Positions 25,276 to 35,178 of a stretch of DNA of 64,000 nt are shown here, one piece after another; within the stretch, counting starts at the first letter, position 1; every line of letters starts with the position of its first letter. This DNA comes from Lachnospiraceae bacterium (GTDB lineage Bacteria > Bacillota > Clostridia > Lachnospirales > Lachnospiraceae): assembly GCA_028689655.1 (NCBI GenBank), contig JAQVCT010000005.1:78070-142069 (forward strand). Reading direction: 5' to 3'. A program made the position numbers and the translations under genes. The notes under the pieces were generated by a model that saw nothing but the letters and a program-made list of their open reading frames with translations, made no database searches and was not told the DNA's origin.

Positions 25276-25367
25276 ACTACCGCCTCCTTTCATATATACA
25301 TAGTATATACGATTCTTTTTGAATTATCAAACGTTCTTATTCTTTTTATTTTATATGAAAAATTCAC

Positions 25368-25512
25368 GTTACTGTTCACTCGCAAGCTTGACACCTGCTG
25401 TCAAGCTATGCGCCAATCAAGTAAATATAACCATGAGCCAGTCCCATCATCGAAGATGATTTAAAAATGGGCTGGCGGCGTTACTGGAACAGATTTATCT
25501 GTGAACAGTAAC
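25368..25512. mobile_element. MITE-like element B, 145 bp, 12-bp inverted ends
   Basis: GTTACTGTTCAC (25368-25379) and GTGAACAGTAAC (25501-25512) are perfect inverted ends. They are flanked by AATTCAC on both sides (25361-25367 and 25513-25519). Internal stems include AGCTTGACA-cctgc-TGTCAAGCT and a longer arm with tip ATCATC-GAA-GATGAT. The ends share the pattern GTWACTRTTCAS with element A at 14156. No coding sequence. It separates carB's 3' end from mazE. Confidence 0.87.
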
Positions 25513-25537
25513 AATTCACTGCAAACATATGCCTGTC

Positions 25538-28500
25538 CTACAAGGATGCAATATCGATCAGATTCAACTGATGGGATTTCACATCTGCAAGGCTGGTGGC
25601 CAACGCATTGGCAGTATCCAGAGAGGTGATACAGTTCACACCTGTCTCAATGGCTGTTCTACGAATCATGAATCCATCTCTGGTCTTATCACGTCCCTGT
25701 GTAGGTGTATCAATGACAAGGTCGATCTTATGACCCAGGATCAGATCCATTACGGTAGGAGATTCCTGATTGATCTTATTGACCTTACGGGCTTTTACGC
25801 CAGCTTCCTGCAGGGCTGCTGCGGTACTTCTGGTAGCGTAGATGGTATATCCGATCTTCTCAAATTTACGACCAAGTTCGATTGCCTCTCCCTTGTCCGC
25901 ATCCTTCACCGTGATGATCATCTGTTTATATTTGGGAAGGTCAATACCAGCACCTAAAAATGCTTTGTATAATGCCTCATCGAAGGTCTTCGCGATACCA
26001 AGGCACTCACCGGTAGACTTCATCTCCGGTCCAAGGCTGATCTCTGCTCCTCTGATCTTCTCAAAGGAGAACACCGGCATCTTCACAGCGATGTAATCTG
26101 CTTCTGGCTGGAGACCTGGTTCATAGCCCAGCTCACGGATGGTCTTACCGATGATGACCTGTGTGGCAAGATCCACGATGGGAATGCCTGTGACCTTACT
26201 GATATAAGGTACGGTACGGGAAGAACGTGGATTAACTTCGATTACATACACATCCTCGCCCACTGCGATGAACTGGATATTGATCAGTCCGATGACATGA
26301 AGGGATTTGGCAAGACGTCTGGTGTACTCTGCGATGGTGTCCTTCACATGACTGCTGATGGTCTGTGCCGGATAGACGGAGATACTGTCTCCGGAATGCA
26401 CGCCGGCTCTCTCAATATGCTCCATGATACCCGGAATCAGGATATCTGTTCCGTCGCATACCGCATCCACTTCGATTTCCTTACCCATGAGGTATTTATC
26501 TACTAAAATAGGATGATCCTGTGCAATTCTGTTGATGATTTCCATGAATTCTTCCACTTCATCATCACAGATAGCGATCTGCATGCCCTGCCCGCCCAGT
26601 ACGTAGGAAGGTCGAACTAACACCGGATAGCCTAATCTGTTGGCAACTTTTTTGGCTTCCTCCGCTGTGTATACAGTTCCCCCTGAAGGTCTTGGAATCT
26701 TACATTCTTCCAGGATCTTATCAAAGAGTTCTCTGTCCTCCGCTGCGTCTACATTCTCTGCGCTGGTGCCCAGAATGGGAACACCCATCTTCATGAGGCT
26801 TTCTGTGAGTTTAATGGCTGTCTGTCCACCGAACTGTACCACTGCTCCATCCGGTTTCTCGATATTGACGATATTCTCCACATCTTCCGGTGTCAAGGGC
26901 TCGAAATACAATTTATCTGCGATATCAAAATCTGTACTTACAGTCTCCGGATTGTTGTTGACGATAATAGTCTCATAGCCTTCCTTACTGAATGCCCAGG
27001 TACTGTGAACACTACAGTAATCAAATTCGATACCCTGACCGATACGGATAGGGCCGGAACCCAGTACCAGTACCTTCTTCGGTGGATTGGTCTTCGTGGC
27101 TTCATTCTCCCCGTCAAAACAGGAATAGTAGTAGGGTGTGCTGGCCTCGAACTCTGCGGCACAGGTATCTACCATCTTAAAGGATGCGGTGATTTGATTC
27201 GTATAACGCATCCTCTTGATGTCATCCTCTTTCTTGCCGGTAAGTCTTGCGATGACATTATCAGGGAACTCGATTCTCTTGGCTTCCCTCAATAAGGCTA
27301 CTGTCAATGGTCCTTTCTCAAGGGCATCCTCCATCTCTACCAAGATAGCGATCTTATCGATGAACCAATGGTCTACCATGGTAATCTCATGGATGGTATC
27401 ATAATCGATCCCTTTGCGAATTGCCTCTGCGATCACATAGATCCTCTGATCATCCACAATTTTCAGTCTCTCCAGCAGTTCCTCTTTGGTGAGGTCTGTA
27501 AAATCATAGCTTCTCAGGCAATCCACATGCTGTTCCAGAGAACGGATGGCTTTCATCAAAGCACCCTCAAAGTTCGTACAGATACTCATGACCTCACCGG
27601 TGGCTTTCATCTGTGTGGTAAGGGTTCTCTTGGCTGTGATGAACTTATCAAAGGGAAGTCTTGGAATCTTCACGACACAATAGTCAAGGGTCGGTTCAAA
27701 ACTTGCATATGTTTTATGGGTAATTGCATTTTTGATCTCGTCCAGGGTGTATCCCAGGGCGATCTTCGCTGCCACCTTGGCAATTGGATATCCGGTAGCT
27801 TTGGATGCCAGTGCGGAGGAACGGCTTACACGAGGGTTTACCTCGATAACGCAATATTCAAAACTGGTAGGATGAAGGGCATACTGCACATTACATCCAC
27901 CTGTAATATTCAACTCGCTGATAATATTTAATGCAGAGCTTCGGAGCATCTGATACTCTTTATCTCCCAATGTCTGTGAAGGTGCCACAACGATACTGTC
28001 ACCTGTATGTACGCCAACAGGATCAATATTTTCCATATTACATACGGTAATGCAGTTGCCGTTGGCATCACGCATTACTTCGTATTCGATCTCTTTCCAG
28101 CCTGCGATACAACGCTCTACCAGTACCTGTCCCACACGGCTGAGACGCAGACCATTTTCCAGGATCTCTTCCAGTTCTACCTGATTGTGGGCGATACCGC
28201 CGCCGCTTCCACCCAAGGTATAAGCAGGACGAAGCACTACGGGATAACCGATCTTTTTCGCAAATTCCACTCCTGCCGGAATATCCTCCACCACAAGAGA
28301 CGGTGCGCATGGCTCTCCAATCTTCTCCATGGTCTCTTTAAATTCCAGACGATCCTCCGCTTTTTTAATGGTCTCCGGTGTGGTACCAATGAGTTTCACA
28401 CCATATTTATCCAGGATTCCTTTTTCTGCCAATTCCATGCCCAGGTTCAGACCAGCCTGTCCTCCCAGTGTAGGAAGGATACTGTCCGGTTTCTCTTTGA

Positions 28501-28735
28501 CGATCAACTGCTCCAACACACGAATGGTCAATGGTTCGATATATACCTTATCGGCGATCTCTTTATCCGTCATGATCGTGGCAGGGTTGGAGTTCACCAG
28601 TACCACTTCGATTCCTTCTTCTTTCAGGGAACGACATGCCTGTGTGCCAGCATAGTCAAATTCTGCCGCCTGTCCTATTACAATAGGACCGGAGCCAATC
28701 ACTAATACTTTTTTAATATTGGGATTCTTAGGCAT
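25538..28735 (-). CDS. carB: Carbamoyl-phosphate synthase large subunit
   Basis: A 1065-residue synthetase making carbamoyl phosphate from bicarbonate, ammonia and two ATP for pyrimidine and arginine synthesis. Two homologous ATP-grasp halves are seen (each starting KKVLVLGSGPI.IGQ, near residues 8 and 555). An allosteric MGS-like domain is at the end (TVKDADKGEAIELG onward). It overlaps carA by 8 bp, so the subunits are translationally coupled. The normal length and intact motifs indicate a functional gene. Confidence 0.98.
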   Translation of the reverse strand: MPKNPNIKKVLVIGSGPIVIGQAAEFDYAGTQACRSLKEEGIEVVLVNSNPATIMTDKEIADKVYIEPLTIRVLEQLIVKEKPDSILPTLGGQAGLNLGMELAEKGILDKYGVKLIGTTPETIKKAEDRLEFKETMEKIGEPCAPSLVVEDIPAGVEFAKKIGYPVVLRPAYTLGGSGGGIAHNQVELEEILENGLRLSRVGQVLVERCIAGWKEIEYEVMRDANGNCITVCNMENIDPVGVHTGDSIVVAPSQTLGDKEYQMLRSSALNIISELNITGGCNVQYALHPTSFEYCVIEVNPRVSRSSALASKATGYPIAKVAAKIALGYTLDEIKNAITHKTYASFEPTLDYCVVKIPRLPFDKFITAKRTLTTQMKATGEVMSICTNFEGALMKAIRSLEQHVDCLRSYDFTDLTKEELLERLKIVDDQRIYVIAEAIRKGIDYDTIHEITMVDHWFIDKIAILVEMEDALEKGPLTVALLREAKRIEFPDNVIARLTGKKEDDIKRMRYTNQITASFKMVDTCAAEFEASTPYYYSCFDGENEATKTNPPKKVLVLGSGPIRIGQGIEFDYCSVHSTWAFSKEGYETIIVNNNPETVSTDFDIADKLYFEPLTPEDVENIVNIEKPDGAVVQFGGQTAIKLTESLMKMGVPILGTSAENVDAAEDRELFDKILEECKIPRPSGGTVYTAEEAKKVANRLGYPVLVRPSYVLGGQGMQIAICDDEVEEFMEIINRIAQDHPILVDKYLMGKEIEVDAVCDGTDILIPGIMEHIERAGVHSGDSISVYPAQTISSHVKDTIAEYTRRLAKSLHVIGLINIQFIAVGEDVYVIEVNPRSSRTVPYISKVTGIPIVDLATQVIIGKTIRELGYEPGLQPEADYIAVKMPVFSFEKIRGAEISLGPEMKSTGECLGIAKTFDEALYKAFLGAGIDLPKYKQMIITVKDADKGEAIELGRKFEKIGYTIYATRSTAAALQEAGVKARKVNKINQESPTVMDLILGHKIDLVIDTPTQGRDKTRDGFMIRRTAIETGVNCITSLDTANALATSLADVKSHQLNLIDIASL

Positions 28736-29903
28736 TTTTCGTCACCTCCATCATCTTAATAAATCGATCAAATAAATATCCGGAATCCTGTGGTCCGGGA
28801 CATGCTTCCGGATGGAACTGTACGGTAAAAATATTTTTGCCGGTATAGCTTAGTCCCTCGTTGGTGTCATCATTCACATTGATAAATGCCGGTGTGGCAA
28901 CGGATGCGTCCAGCTTCTCTGTGTCCACCACATAACCGTGATTCTGTGAGGAAATGTAAACTTTGTTAGTTGCCAGATCTTTCACCGGATGATTGCCGCC
29001 TCGGTGTCCATATTTCATCTTATAAGTATCAGCTCCAGTGGCAAGTGCCATCAACTGATGTCCTAAACAAATTGCAAAAATCGGGATCTGGGTATCGTAC
29101 AATTTTTTGATTTCAGAAATAATGGAAGTACATTCCTTTGGATCTCCAGGTCCATTACTTAACATGATTCCGTCAGGTGCATCCGCAATGATCTCGGCTG
29201 CACTGGTGAGGGCTGGATAGATGGTAACATCACAACCTCTTTTTGCCAGAGATGCTGCAATATTATCTTTCGCCCCAAGATCCAGCAGGGCAACTTTTTT
29301 CCCTTTTCCGTTCAGTTCACGTACCAGGGAAGGTTTTTTCTCTTTATCTCCCGTATAAACTACGCTACCGGAGATTGGTCCGTTCTCCTCCAGAGAAGCG
29401 GAACCTTTTATCTCATATTTATGTGCACAGGTCACTTTTTCCACTACCTTACCGGTAGTATAGGCTTTTAGTCTTGGAATAATCTCATCTAACTTGTATG
29501 ACTCATTACAGGTAATGCAGCCATTCATCGTACCTTTTTCACGCAAGATCTTAGTCAGCGCTCTGGTGTCGATCCCTGCGATTCCCGGAATATCCTGTTT
29601 CTCGAGAAACTCCTGAATCGTGCCATCGCATCGGAAATTGCTGGGAATCCTTGATAATTCTCTCACAATAAATCCATCCGGCCAAGCCTTTCGGGATTCC
29701 ATATCTTCCTTACAAATACCATAATTGCCAATTAACGGATAAGTCATACATACCGCTTGTCCTGCATATGATGGATCTGTAAGTACTTCCAGATACCCCG
29801 CCATAGACGTGTTAAAAACTATTTCACTAATAATTTCTTTTGACGCACCTATGTGAGTTCCCTCAAAAACAGTGCCATCTTCCAATATTAAAAATGCCTT
29901 CAT
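28728..29903 (-). CDS. carA: Carbamoyl-phosphate synthase small (glutaminase) subunit
   Basis: This subunit cleaves glutamine and channels ammonia to CarB. It has 391 residues from ATG 29903. The N-terminal CarA-specific domain includes FNTSMAGYLEVLTDPSY. The C-terminal class I amidotransferase has the nucleophile in FAICLGHQLMALA, the oxyanion loop NGPGDP, and the HPEA catalytic His/Glu in QFHPEACPGPQ. A promoter is visible 36-65 bp upstream. No PyrR-like leader hairpin was recognised. Confidence 0.97.
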   Translation of the reverse strand: MKAFLILEDGTVFEGTHIGASKEIISEIVFNTSMAGYLEVLTDPSYAGQAVCMTYPLIGNYGICKEDMESRKAWPDGFIVRELSRIPSNFRCDGTIQEFLEKQDIPGIAGIDTRALTKILREKGTMNGCITCNESYKLDEIIPRLKAYTTGKVVEKVTCAHKYEIKGSASLEENGPISGSVVYTGDKEKKPSLVRELNGKGKKVALLDLGAKDNIAASLAKRGCDVTIYPALTSAAEIIADAPDGIMLSNGPGDPKECTSIISEIKKLYDTQIPIFAICLGHQLMALATGADTYKMKYGHRGGNHPVKDLATNKVYISSQNHGYVVDTEKLDASVATPAFINVNDDTNEGLSYTGKNIFTVQFHPEACPGPQDSGYLFDRFIKMMEVTKNA

Positions 29904-29938
29904 TTCGTCACCCATTCATCCTTTCGCATAATCGATTA

Positions 29939-29967
29939 ATTATAGCACAATGCAAAATTCCATTCAA
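29939..29967 (-). promoter_or_regulatory. Sigma-A-type promoter of carAB
   Basis: On the minus strand TTGAAT (29967-29962) and TATAAT (29944-29939) are separated by exactly 17 bases. Transcription should start near 29932, about 30 bp before the carA ATG. Confidence 0.65.
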
Positions 29968-30007
29968 CAATTCCTACTGAAAAAAAATAACTCTTAAAAA
30001 TTACTGC

Positions 30008-30034
30008 AAAAAACACCACATATCCTGTGGTGTT
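30008..30034 (-). terminator. Rho-independent terminator of the GntR/HPr-like operon
   Basis: AACACCACA-ggata-TGTGGTGTT followed by TTTTT on the minus strand, 31-57 bp after the HPr-like gene. Confidence 0.85.
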
Positions 30035-30064
30035 CCTGGCTGTTTTATAATATTATTTAGAATT

Positions 30065-30301
30065 TTATTTATTCTCCATGAAGAACTTGGAAATCTTTTG
30101 TAAATCTTCATCCTCACTTGCTACAATTTCCAAATGTAAATCTTCAGATTGGGAAAATATCTGTACCATTGACAGGTACTGGCACAATTTTGACTTCAGA
30201 TTAAGGCGGTCTCCCTCTCCGGTCAATAACTCTACTCTGCCTTTGCAGGTATCTACTACTTTAAAAAATTCCGAAATATTACTTATCTTTTCAACTTTCA
30301 T
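30065..30301 (-). CDS. Small HPr-like protein without the phosphorylatable His
   Basis: A 78-residue protein with a good AGAGGAG site, 10 bp after gntR. The pattern RVELLTGEGDRLNLKSKLCQYLSMVQ... LEIVASEDEDLQKISKFF follows the HPr fold (conserved LKS near the regulatory Ser and the C-terminal helix). The N-terminal active-site His of PTS HPr is absent (SEFFKVVDTCKG instead). It is therefore unlikely to carry phosphate for the PTS. It could be a Crh-like regulator or a scaffold. The HPr-fold assignment is my reading of pattern, not a proven match. Confidence 0.75.
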   Translation of the reverse strand: MKVEKISNISEFFKVVDTCKGRVELLTGEGDRLNLKSKLCQYLSMVQIFSQSEDLHLEIVASEDEDLQKISKFFMENK

Positions 30302-30311
30302 ATGAACTCCT

Positions 30312-31022
30312 CTACAGTGTATAATAGTCAATTTCCGCTGAAATACCGGATATTCTTTTCTCCAATGTTCCATGCAGCAATTTTTTCAGTGCCTCCGAAT
30401 CCCTTTTCTCAAGTGCATCCACATAACGTTGATGCTCCATGATCATCTGCTCCACACCTCCAATATGAATTACATTTCTGCCGTAGATCAACTTGAAAAA
30501 GGAAAGCGTATCCCAGAGGGATTCTATTACGGCACAAATGCGGTCCATTCCACTGATGGAGTATATTGCAAAATGAAATTTTCGATTTTGCAGATATAAC
30601 TTTTTCGCATCCAGTTCCGGTTCACGTATGATCTGTATGTATTCCTGGTGAATCTGCTGAATCTCCCGCAGGGTGTCATCTGTAATATTCGTGCATGCCC
30701 TCTCTGCCACCAGTGGCTCCAGCTCTCTTCTCATGAGGTATATCTGCAAGACATCCTCCTGGGTCAATGATACCAGTCTCACTCCTACATAAGGAACTGA
30801 TTCTGCAAGTCCCATCTTTTCCAAACTGTTCAAAGCTTCTCGAATAGGCATCCGACTGACACCCAGCTGTCTTGCAATTTCCTCCGTATTCAGTTTTTCA
30901 CCCATTTTTAATTTGCCATCCATGATCCAGTCCATCAATGTGCTGAGAATCTGCATGGGGAGTGTATCTCTCTGCAATATTGTTGCCGAATCGCTCTGAT
31001 TCATTGTCACTCGTTTACTCAT
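30312..31022 (-). CDS. GntR-family regulator, FadR/FCD subgroup
   Basis: A 236-residue repressor-type protein. The N-terminal winged HTH is LMDWIMDGKLKMGEKLNTEEIARQLGVSRMPIREALNSLE (residues 29-68). The C-terminal all-helical FCD ligand domain has the Asp/His metal pattern typical of sugar-acid sensors (LYLQNRKFHFAIYSISG and EHQRYVDALEKRDSE). It closes a catabolic cluster read from 36516 to 30065 and is the best candidate to bind the palindromes at 35179-35229 and near 36559. Confidence 0.94.
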   Translation of the reverse strand: MSKRVTMNQSDSATILQRDTLPMQILSTLMDWIMDGKLKMGEKLNTEEIARQLGVSRMPIREALNSLEKMGLAESVPYVGVRLVSLTQEDVLQIYLMRRELEPLVAERACTNITDDTLREIQQIHQEYIQIIREPELDAKKLYLQNRKFHFAIYSISGMDRICAVIESLWDTLSFFKLIYGRNVIHIGGVEQMIMEHQRYVDALEKRDSEALKKLLHGTLEKRISGISAEIDYYTL

Positions 31023-31049
31023 ACTATCTACACTTTACTTTCTAAATAT

Positions 31050-31655
31050 TTACAAACCAATCTTTTCAGCAAGCTTATTTAAAAATGTAACCTGCGCAGT
31101 TTCCTCTACGAGTTCTGCCTCATGCTCTGCCAATACTGCATCCCTGCCCATGGCGACCACACCATGATCTGCCAATAAAAATGCCTTAATCGCGGGTGTC
31201 TTTTCAAACATCTCTTTTACCATGTCCACATCCTCCGGACGTACCATGGCCGCATGTACATCCAACGTTGGGTAAGGTGCTGGATTTTTCAGCTGCGAGT
31301 GCCATGTTATCAATGGAAGATCTTTCTTTGTGGAAGAATATCCGATTGCATAGGGTGAATGCACATGTACGACTGCATTTACATCTGGTCTTACCTTATA
31401 AATGTATCCATGTAAAAAAGCTTCTCTTGTGGGTTTTCCGCTTCCTTCGATTAAATTTCCTTCAAAATCAGTAATCAGAAAACTTTCCGGTGTGCAATCT
31501 CCCAGAGAGCCGCCACTGGCTTTTACGAGCATGGTATCCGTACCGGGAATCCTTGCGCTGACATTTCCGCCACTTCCTGTTTGTATTCCTCTATTATATG
31601 CCCTTTTGCTTGCAATCACAAGATTTTCTGCAATCTTCATTAATTCAGGTGTCAT
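31050..31655 (-). CDS. Class II aldolase / adducin-family enzyme (sugar-phosphate aldolase or decarboxylase)
   Basis: A 201-residue zinc enzyme of the FucA/AraD/OtnC family. GSGGNVSARI (phosphate and substrate loop), REAFLHGYIYK (Glu/His region), AVVHVHSPYA (two zinc His) and LLADHGVVAMG (third zinc His) are present. AAAGGAG precedes the ATG. Family members split fuculose-1-P, epimerise ribulose-5-P, or decarboxylate 3-oxo-tetronate-4-phosphate. The neighbouring tetrose-phosphate-type isomerases make the last class attractive, but sequence alone does not settle it. Confidence 0.92.
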   Translation of the reverse strand: MTPELMKIAENLVIASKRAYNRGIQTGSGGNVSARIPGTDTMLVKASGGSLGDCTPESFLITDFEGNLIEGSGKPTREAFLHGYIYKVRPDVNAVVHVHSPYAIGYSSTKKDLPLITWHSQLKNPAPYPTLDVHAAMVRPEDVDMVKEMFEKTPAIKAFLLADHGVVAMGRDAVLAEHEAELVEETAQVTFLNKLAEKIGL

Positions 31656-31706
31656 AATCTGATTCTTCTCCTTTTACTATTTTTCTTTCTGTTGCTTTTT
31701 ATCTTT

Positions 31707-32957
31707 TTAAATATTTATGTCTGCTGGAAGTTTTCCCTGTTGTTTCATCTCTTCCACGATGTAATATGCTGCCTTTAATCCAAATTCCGGAGTGTCCAGA
31801 TTGTGTGGAATCACGATAACTTCCACGTTATCATTCACATTGCTGATAATAGTACGGATCAGTACATTGTCGATTTCCGGTCCATATAATTCTTCTCCAC
31901 TCTCCGTATTGTGACGCATTCCTTTGGTAGGAATCAGAAGCTTTATGGAATAATTCACCTTGCTTAAGCGCTCTGCCAGAATTTTTCCCAATGCCTCTGC
32001 CTCTTCTGGAAGGATCTTGATATGTGCAGTGTTCGCATTATGCAGCATATATTTTCTCTTTTCCATATGATCTGGAAGCTCATTTGTACTGAAATCCACG
32101 AAGTCTAATCCACCCAGACTGATTACCAGTGGCACATTTTTTTCTACAGACTTTACGAGACGAATGTTTGCTTTTTCTCCATAAGAGAATCCGCCTCCAA
32201 AATATTCGCTGGTAAGTTCATGTAATGTGAGATCCAAAATTCCGTCTACCAGACCGTCTGCTGCCATGTTCTCCATAGTAGCCCCACCTACTCCTGTGGC
32301 ATGGAAACCGATGACCTCAAGTCCTGCTTTTTCCAGAGCCTCCACTGCTGCCTCTGCCCCACGATTGGTAACACCCATCAGTGTCACTGCTACAACTGGT
32401 TTTTTACCCTTTTCCAATATATTTCCTGCATATTTTACCATCCCAACACAGCAGGCACAGGCATTGGAGATAACTTGTCTGGTAACGATGTTCAGTCCTG
32501 TAAAATCACAGATGGCGGGCATGACCGTAATGTCCTTATCTCCTACTACAAGTTCAAACTTTCTGGTACCACTGGCAACGGTGGTAGCCATGACTTTGGG
32601 AAATCCGATTGGAAGTCTTTGCATGGCATTTGCAGCCATTACAGTATTCTGCAATCCACCAACAGATATGATTCCATCAATCTTACCTTCTGCATATAAT
32701 TTTCCCACATATGCTGCCACTGCATCCTTCATATAGTCAATTTTCTCTCCCTTTGTCTTTGGTTCCATCTCTGACCAGGGTGTTCCATAATCTTCTGCTA
32801 CTTCTTCTCTGGAAACATCAAAATTGTAAGATACTGATGGACCTGTAGCTGTATTAATGACAAGTCCCCTGAGCTCCTGTGCTTCAATAAAATCCTTGAT
32901 AAATTTTGCTTCTTTATATTTTGTATCACAGCTTTCTATAATCGCTATCGTCTTCAT
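31707..32957 (-). CDS. Tm-1-like ATP-binding domain protein (UPF0261)
   Basis: A 416-residue protein of the Tm-1/UPF0261 family, named after the plant antiviral Tm-1. The start ATG 32957 follows AAGGTGAAC; a GTG three codons upstream is possible. The N-terminal Rossmann-like half shows IISVGGLQNTVMAANAM. The C-terminal half has HATGVGGATMENMAADGLVDGILDLT and PLVISLGGLDFVDF. Bacterial members have no settled reaction. Here it lies between an MBL hydrolase and a class II aldolase in a sugar catabolism cluster that lacks a recognisable sugar kinase, so an ATP-dependent step is a reasonable guess, not a demonstration. Confidence 0.9.
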   Translation of the reverse strand: MKTIAIIESCDTKYKEAKFIKDFIEAQELRGLVINTATGPSVSYNFDVSREEVAEDYGTPWSEMEPKTKGEKIDYMKDAVAAYVGKLYAEGKIDGIISVGGLQNTVMAANAMQRLPIGFPKVMATTVASGTRKFELVVGDKDITVMPAICDFTGLNIVTRQVISNACACCVGMVKYAGNILEKGKKPVVAVTLMGVTNRGAEAAVEALEKAGLEVIGFHATGVGGATMENMAADGLVDGILDLTLHELTSEYFGGGFSYGEKANIRLVKSVEKNVPLVISLGGLDFVDFSTNELPDHMEKRKYMLHNANTAHIKILPEEAEALGKILAERLSKVNYSIKLLIPTKGMRHNTESGEELYGPEIDNVLIRTIISNVNDNVEVIVIPHNLDTPEFGLKAAYYIVEEMKQQGKLPADINI

Positions 32958-33052
32958 ACCGTTCACCTTATTTTTCTTTATAAAGTTTGTGAAGATTACC
33001 CTGTCAGATAATCTTCACACAATTTTATCAGTAACTATTCTTCTAATTCGTT

Positions 33053-34057
33053 TTAGCTAAAACTTAAGTATTTTTTTTCTGCTTTCTTTGCTGCTTTTTC
33101 AGCATCCTTTGCAATGATTGCCGTCTTATATTCATCATATACGAAATCTGTGTCTTTTTTACCAATTACAGGAATCTGATTGCTGTGGCTTCCCTCATAT
33201 TTTTCAACTGCTGCTGATAACATGATATCATGAGCAAGCAATAAATGTTTATGAGGATCAACATTTGCCTCTTTACAACGGCGAATGGTATCACGGAGTG
33301 TTTTCCATGCTGCCACAATATCAACATAACGTCCTGGAGGACAGATATCGTAGTGAAGCTCTTTCTGCATATCTTCCGGTGCATCAATGTTACCCATAAC
33401 AAATACCGAATCACCTACACAGAAATATGGACCATCTTCTGTCTCTACCACGATTGTCATATGACCTGGGCAGTGTCCAAAGGATTCGTATACGCTGACA
33501 CCTGGTGCGATCTCAGCCTCTCCTTTTACAGTTTCAAAGCGTTCAAATACACCTTTCTGATCGTATGGTGCGATAAATTCATTTCCACAGGTCACATCGC
33601 CATCCTTTGCAATAATAGGTCTGCAGTAGGATTTGTAGTGAAGGGGTACTGGATTATGTGCATAATCCCATTCTACTTCGTTACAGATAAAACGCGCCTT
33701 GGTAAATTTTTCAAGGTAGAAAATGTGATCCCAGTGCAAATGTGTAAATAGTACAATATCAACGTCAGATGGTTTGTAACCTACCTGGGCAAGACGGGAT
33801 TCTATATCATCTACACCTGGTCTCTGGAGAGATGGACCATGATGATACTTATCTGCATGCTCTGTCCATGACATTCCTGTGTCTACCAGAATCAGTTGAT
33901 CTCCACCTTCGATTAAGAATGTAAAATCCGGTAACTGATCTGATTCGTTATTGATTCCCATTTTCTCCACATATTTTTTACAGGAAAAATGGTACCAGTA
34001 CTCTAATGGCTTTGTTGGGATGTATCCTGAGTTAAGTGGTCTGATTGTTAATGACAT
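33053..34057 (-). CDS. Metallo-beta-lactamase-fold hydrolase, AHL-lactonase-like
   Basis: A 334-residue protein. Its dinuclear metal motif is HLHWDH (FTHLHWDHIFYLEKF, near residue 105). FIEGGDQLILVDTG-type opening, GHCPGHM (third His), VGDS (bridging Asp) and LLAHD (last His) follow. The subgroup includes quorum-signal lactonases and also sugar-lactone hydrolases. In this cluster an aldonolactone is the more likely substrate. It lies between kdgT-like and Tm-1-like genes with GAGGACA before its ATG. The Ala/Lys-rich C-terminus is a family-atypical tail. Confidence 0.92.
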   Translation of the reverse strand: MSLTIRPLNSGYIPTKPLEYWYHFSCKKYVEKMGINNESDQLPDFTFLIEGGDQLILVDTGMSWTEHADKYHHGPSLQRPGVDDIESRLAQVGYKPSDVDIVLFTHLHWDHIFYLEKFTKARFICNEVEWDYAHNPVPLHYKSYCRPIIAKDGDVTCGNEFIAPYDQKGVFERFETVKGEAEIAPGVSVYESFGHCPGHMTIVVETEDGPYFCVGDSVFVMGNIDAPEDMQKELHYDICPPGRYVDIVAAWKTLRDTIRRCKEANVDPHKHLLLAHDIMLSAAVEKYEGSHSNQIPVIGKKDTDFVYDEYKTAIIAKDAEKAAKKAEKKYLSFS

Positions 34058-34143
34058 AATAATGTCCTCTCTTTCTTCATATTAATATATGTTTTTATGT
34101 TTCATTGCTTATCGCTCTTTATAAATCTTTTATTGGGACTCTT

Positions 34144-35148
34144 TTATTTTGACTCTTTCGCTGCTTCTTTCTGAGCTTCCTCTGAATAGATTCCTGATTT
34201 TTTCTTACGCATCTGTTTATCACAGAAGGAAGTAATGATAGGCGCTGTAAATGCTGTGATAATAGCTGCTACAGCTACCTGCGCTGTTGCTACGCCTGCA
34301 TATGGTGCCAGAGAAGGATCTACTTCTGCTACAGATACCGGTACACTCGTTGCATTTGCTGCTGTTGTACCGATTGCTGCTCCCATTGCATTTCGTTTAT
34401 TCTTCGGCAATAAAAGCTGATAGACGAAAAAGTATAAAAACGCTGTCAGTGCTGATATCATTGCTAAAAGAATTCCTGCCATACCACCCTGTGCAAGACT
34501 TAAAAGACTCATGCCTGCACCGATTGGAATCATCATGAAAAATGTAATGATCGGCATTGCATCTGCTGCTACTTTACGGAACGTCTCATCCAGATTTCCC
34601 CAGATAATTCCAATAATCAGAGGAATCAGTGTTGCAACAAAAGAATTAAATGGTATAGATGCCATTCCCGCAGTTCCCATGGCGATCATTGTGAAAAACG
34701 GACCATCATTTAAAGATAATATGGAAATTGCTCCCGCGTCTGTCTCATCCCCGTACTGCTGTGCAAGACCCAGATACAAGCCTCCGGCAGAATTGGTCAA
34801 TGCTGCGATAATTGCCATGGGTGTAATACCTGCAAATCCTGCTGCCCCGCACACTTTCGATACGATTAGTCCAAAAGCAACACCAAATATAAATTTCATT
34901 GCTGTTAATACAGCTCCTTTGTAAAGAGGCATCCCGATTTTTTTCACATTAATGGATGCTCCGTTGAGCAGAAGAAACATTCCCAGCAGACATGCGGTGC
35001 CTGTTTTAAACATCCCTGTGGTAAAACCACCAATTTCCAGCACGCCCGGAATAAATGTGTTCCCCAGAACACCTATGAGCATTGGGACAATGATCAATCC
35101 CCCTGGGACTTTCTGCATGAGTTTAAAAAAACTTTTTTTCTCTTTCAT
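34144..35148 (-). CDS. 2-keto-3-deoxygluconate permease family transporter (KdgT type)
   Basis: A 334-residue proton-coupled sugar-acid importer with about ten membrane helices. FKLMQKVPGGLIIVPMLIGVLGNTF and TALTNSAGGLYLGLAQQYG are family segments. It is preceded by AAAGGAGG and by two palindromic operator sites at 35179-35229, so it probably has its own regulated promoter. The C-terminal tail is charged. The substrate is inferred to be a hexuronate-derived or four-carbon sugar acid from family and context. Confidence 0.93.
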   Translation of the reverse strand: MKEKKSFFKLMQKVPGGLIIVPMLIGVLGNTFIPGVLEIGGFTTGMFKTGTACLLGMFLLLNGASINVKKIGMPLYKGAVLTAMKFIFGVAFGLIVSKVCGAAGFAGITPMAIIAALTNSAGGLYLGLAQQYGDETDAGAISILSLNDGPFFTMIAMGTAGMASIPFNSFVATLIPLIIGIIWGNLDETFRKVAADAMPIITFFMMIPIGAGMSLLSLAQGGMAGILLAMISALTAFLYFFVYQLLLPKNKRNAMGAAIGTTAANATSVPVSVAEVDPSLAPYAGVATAQVAVAAIITAFTAPIITSFCDKQMRKKKSGIYSEEAQKEAAKESK

Positions 35149-35178
35149 TGACTTCCGTCCTCCTTTTGTATAATGGAT

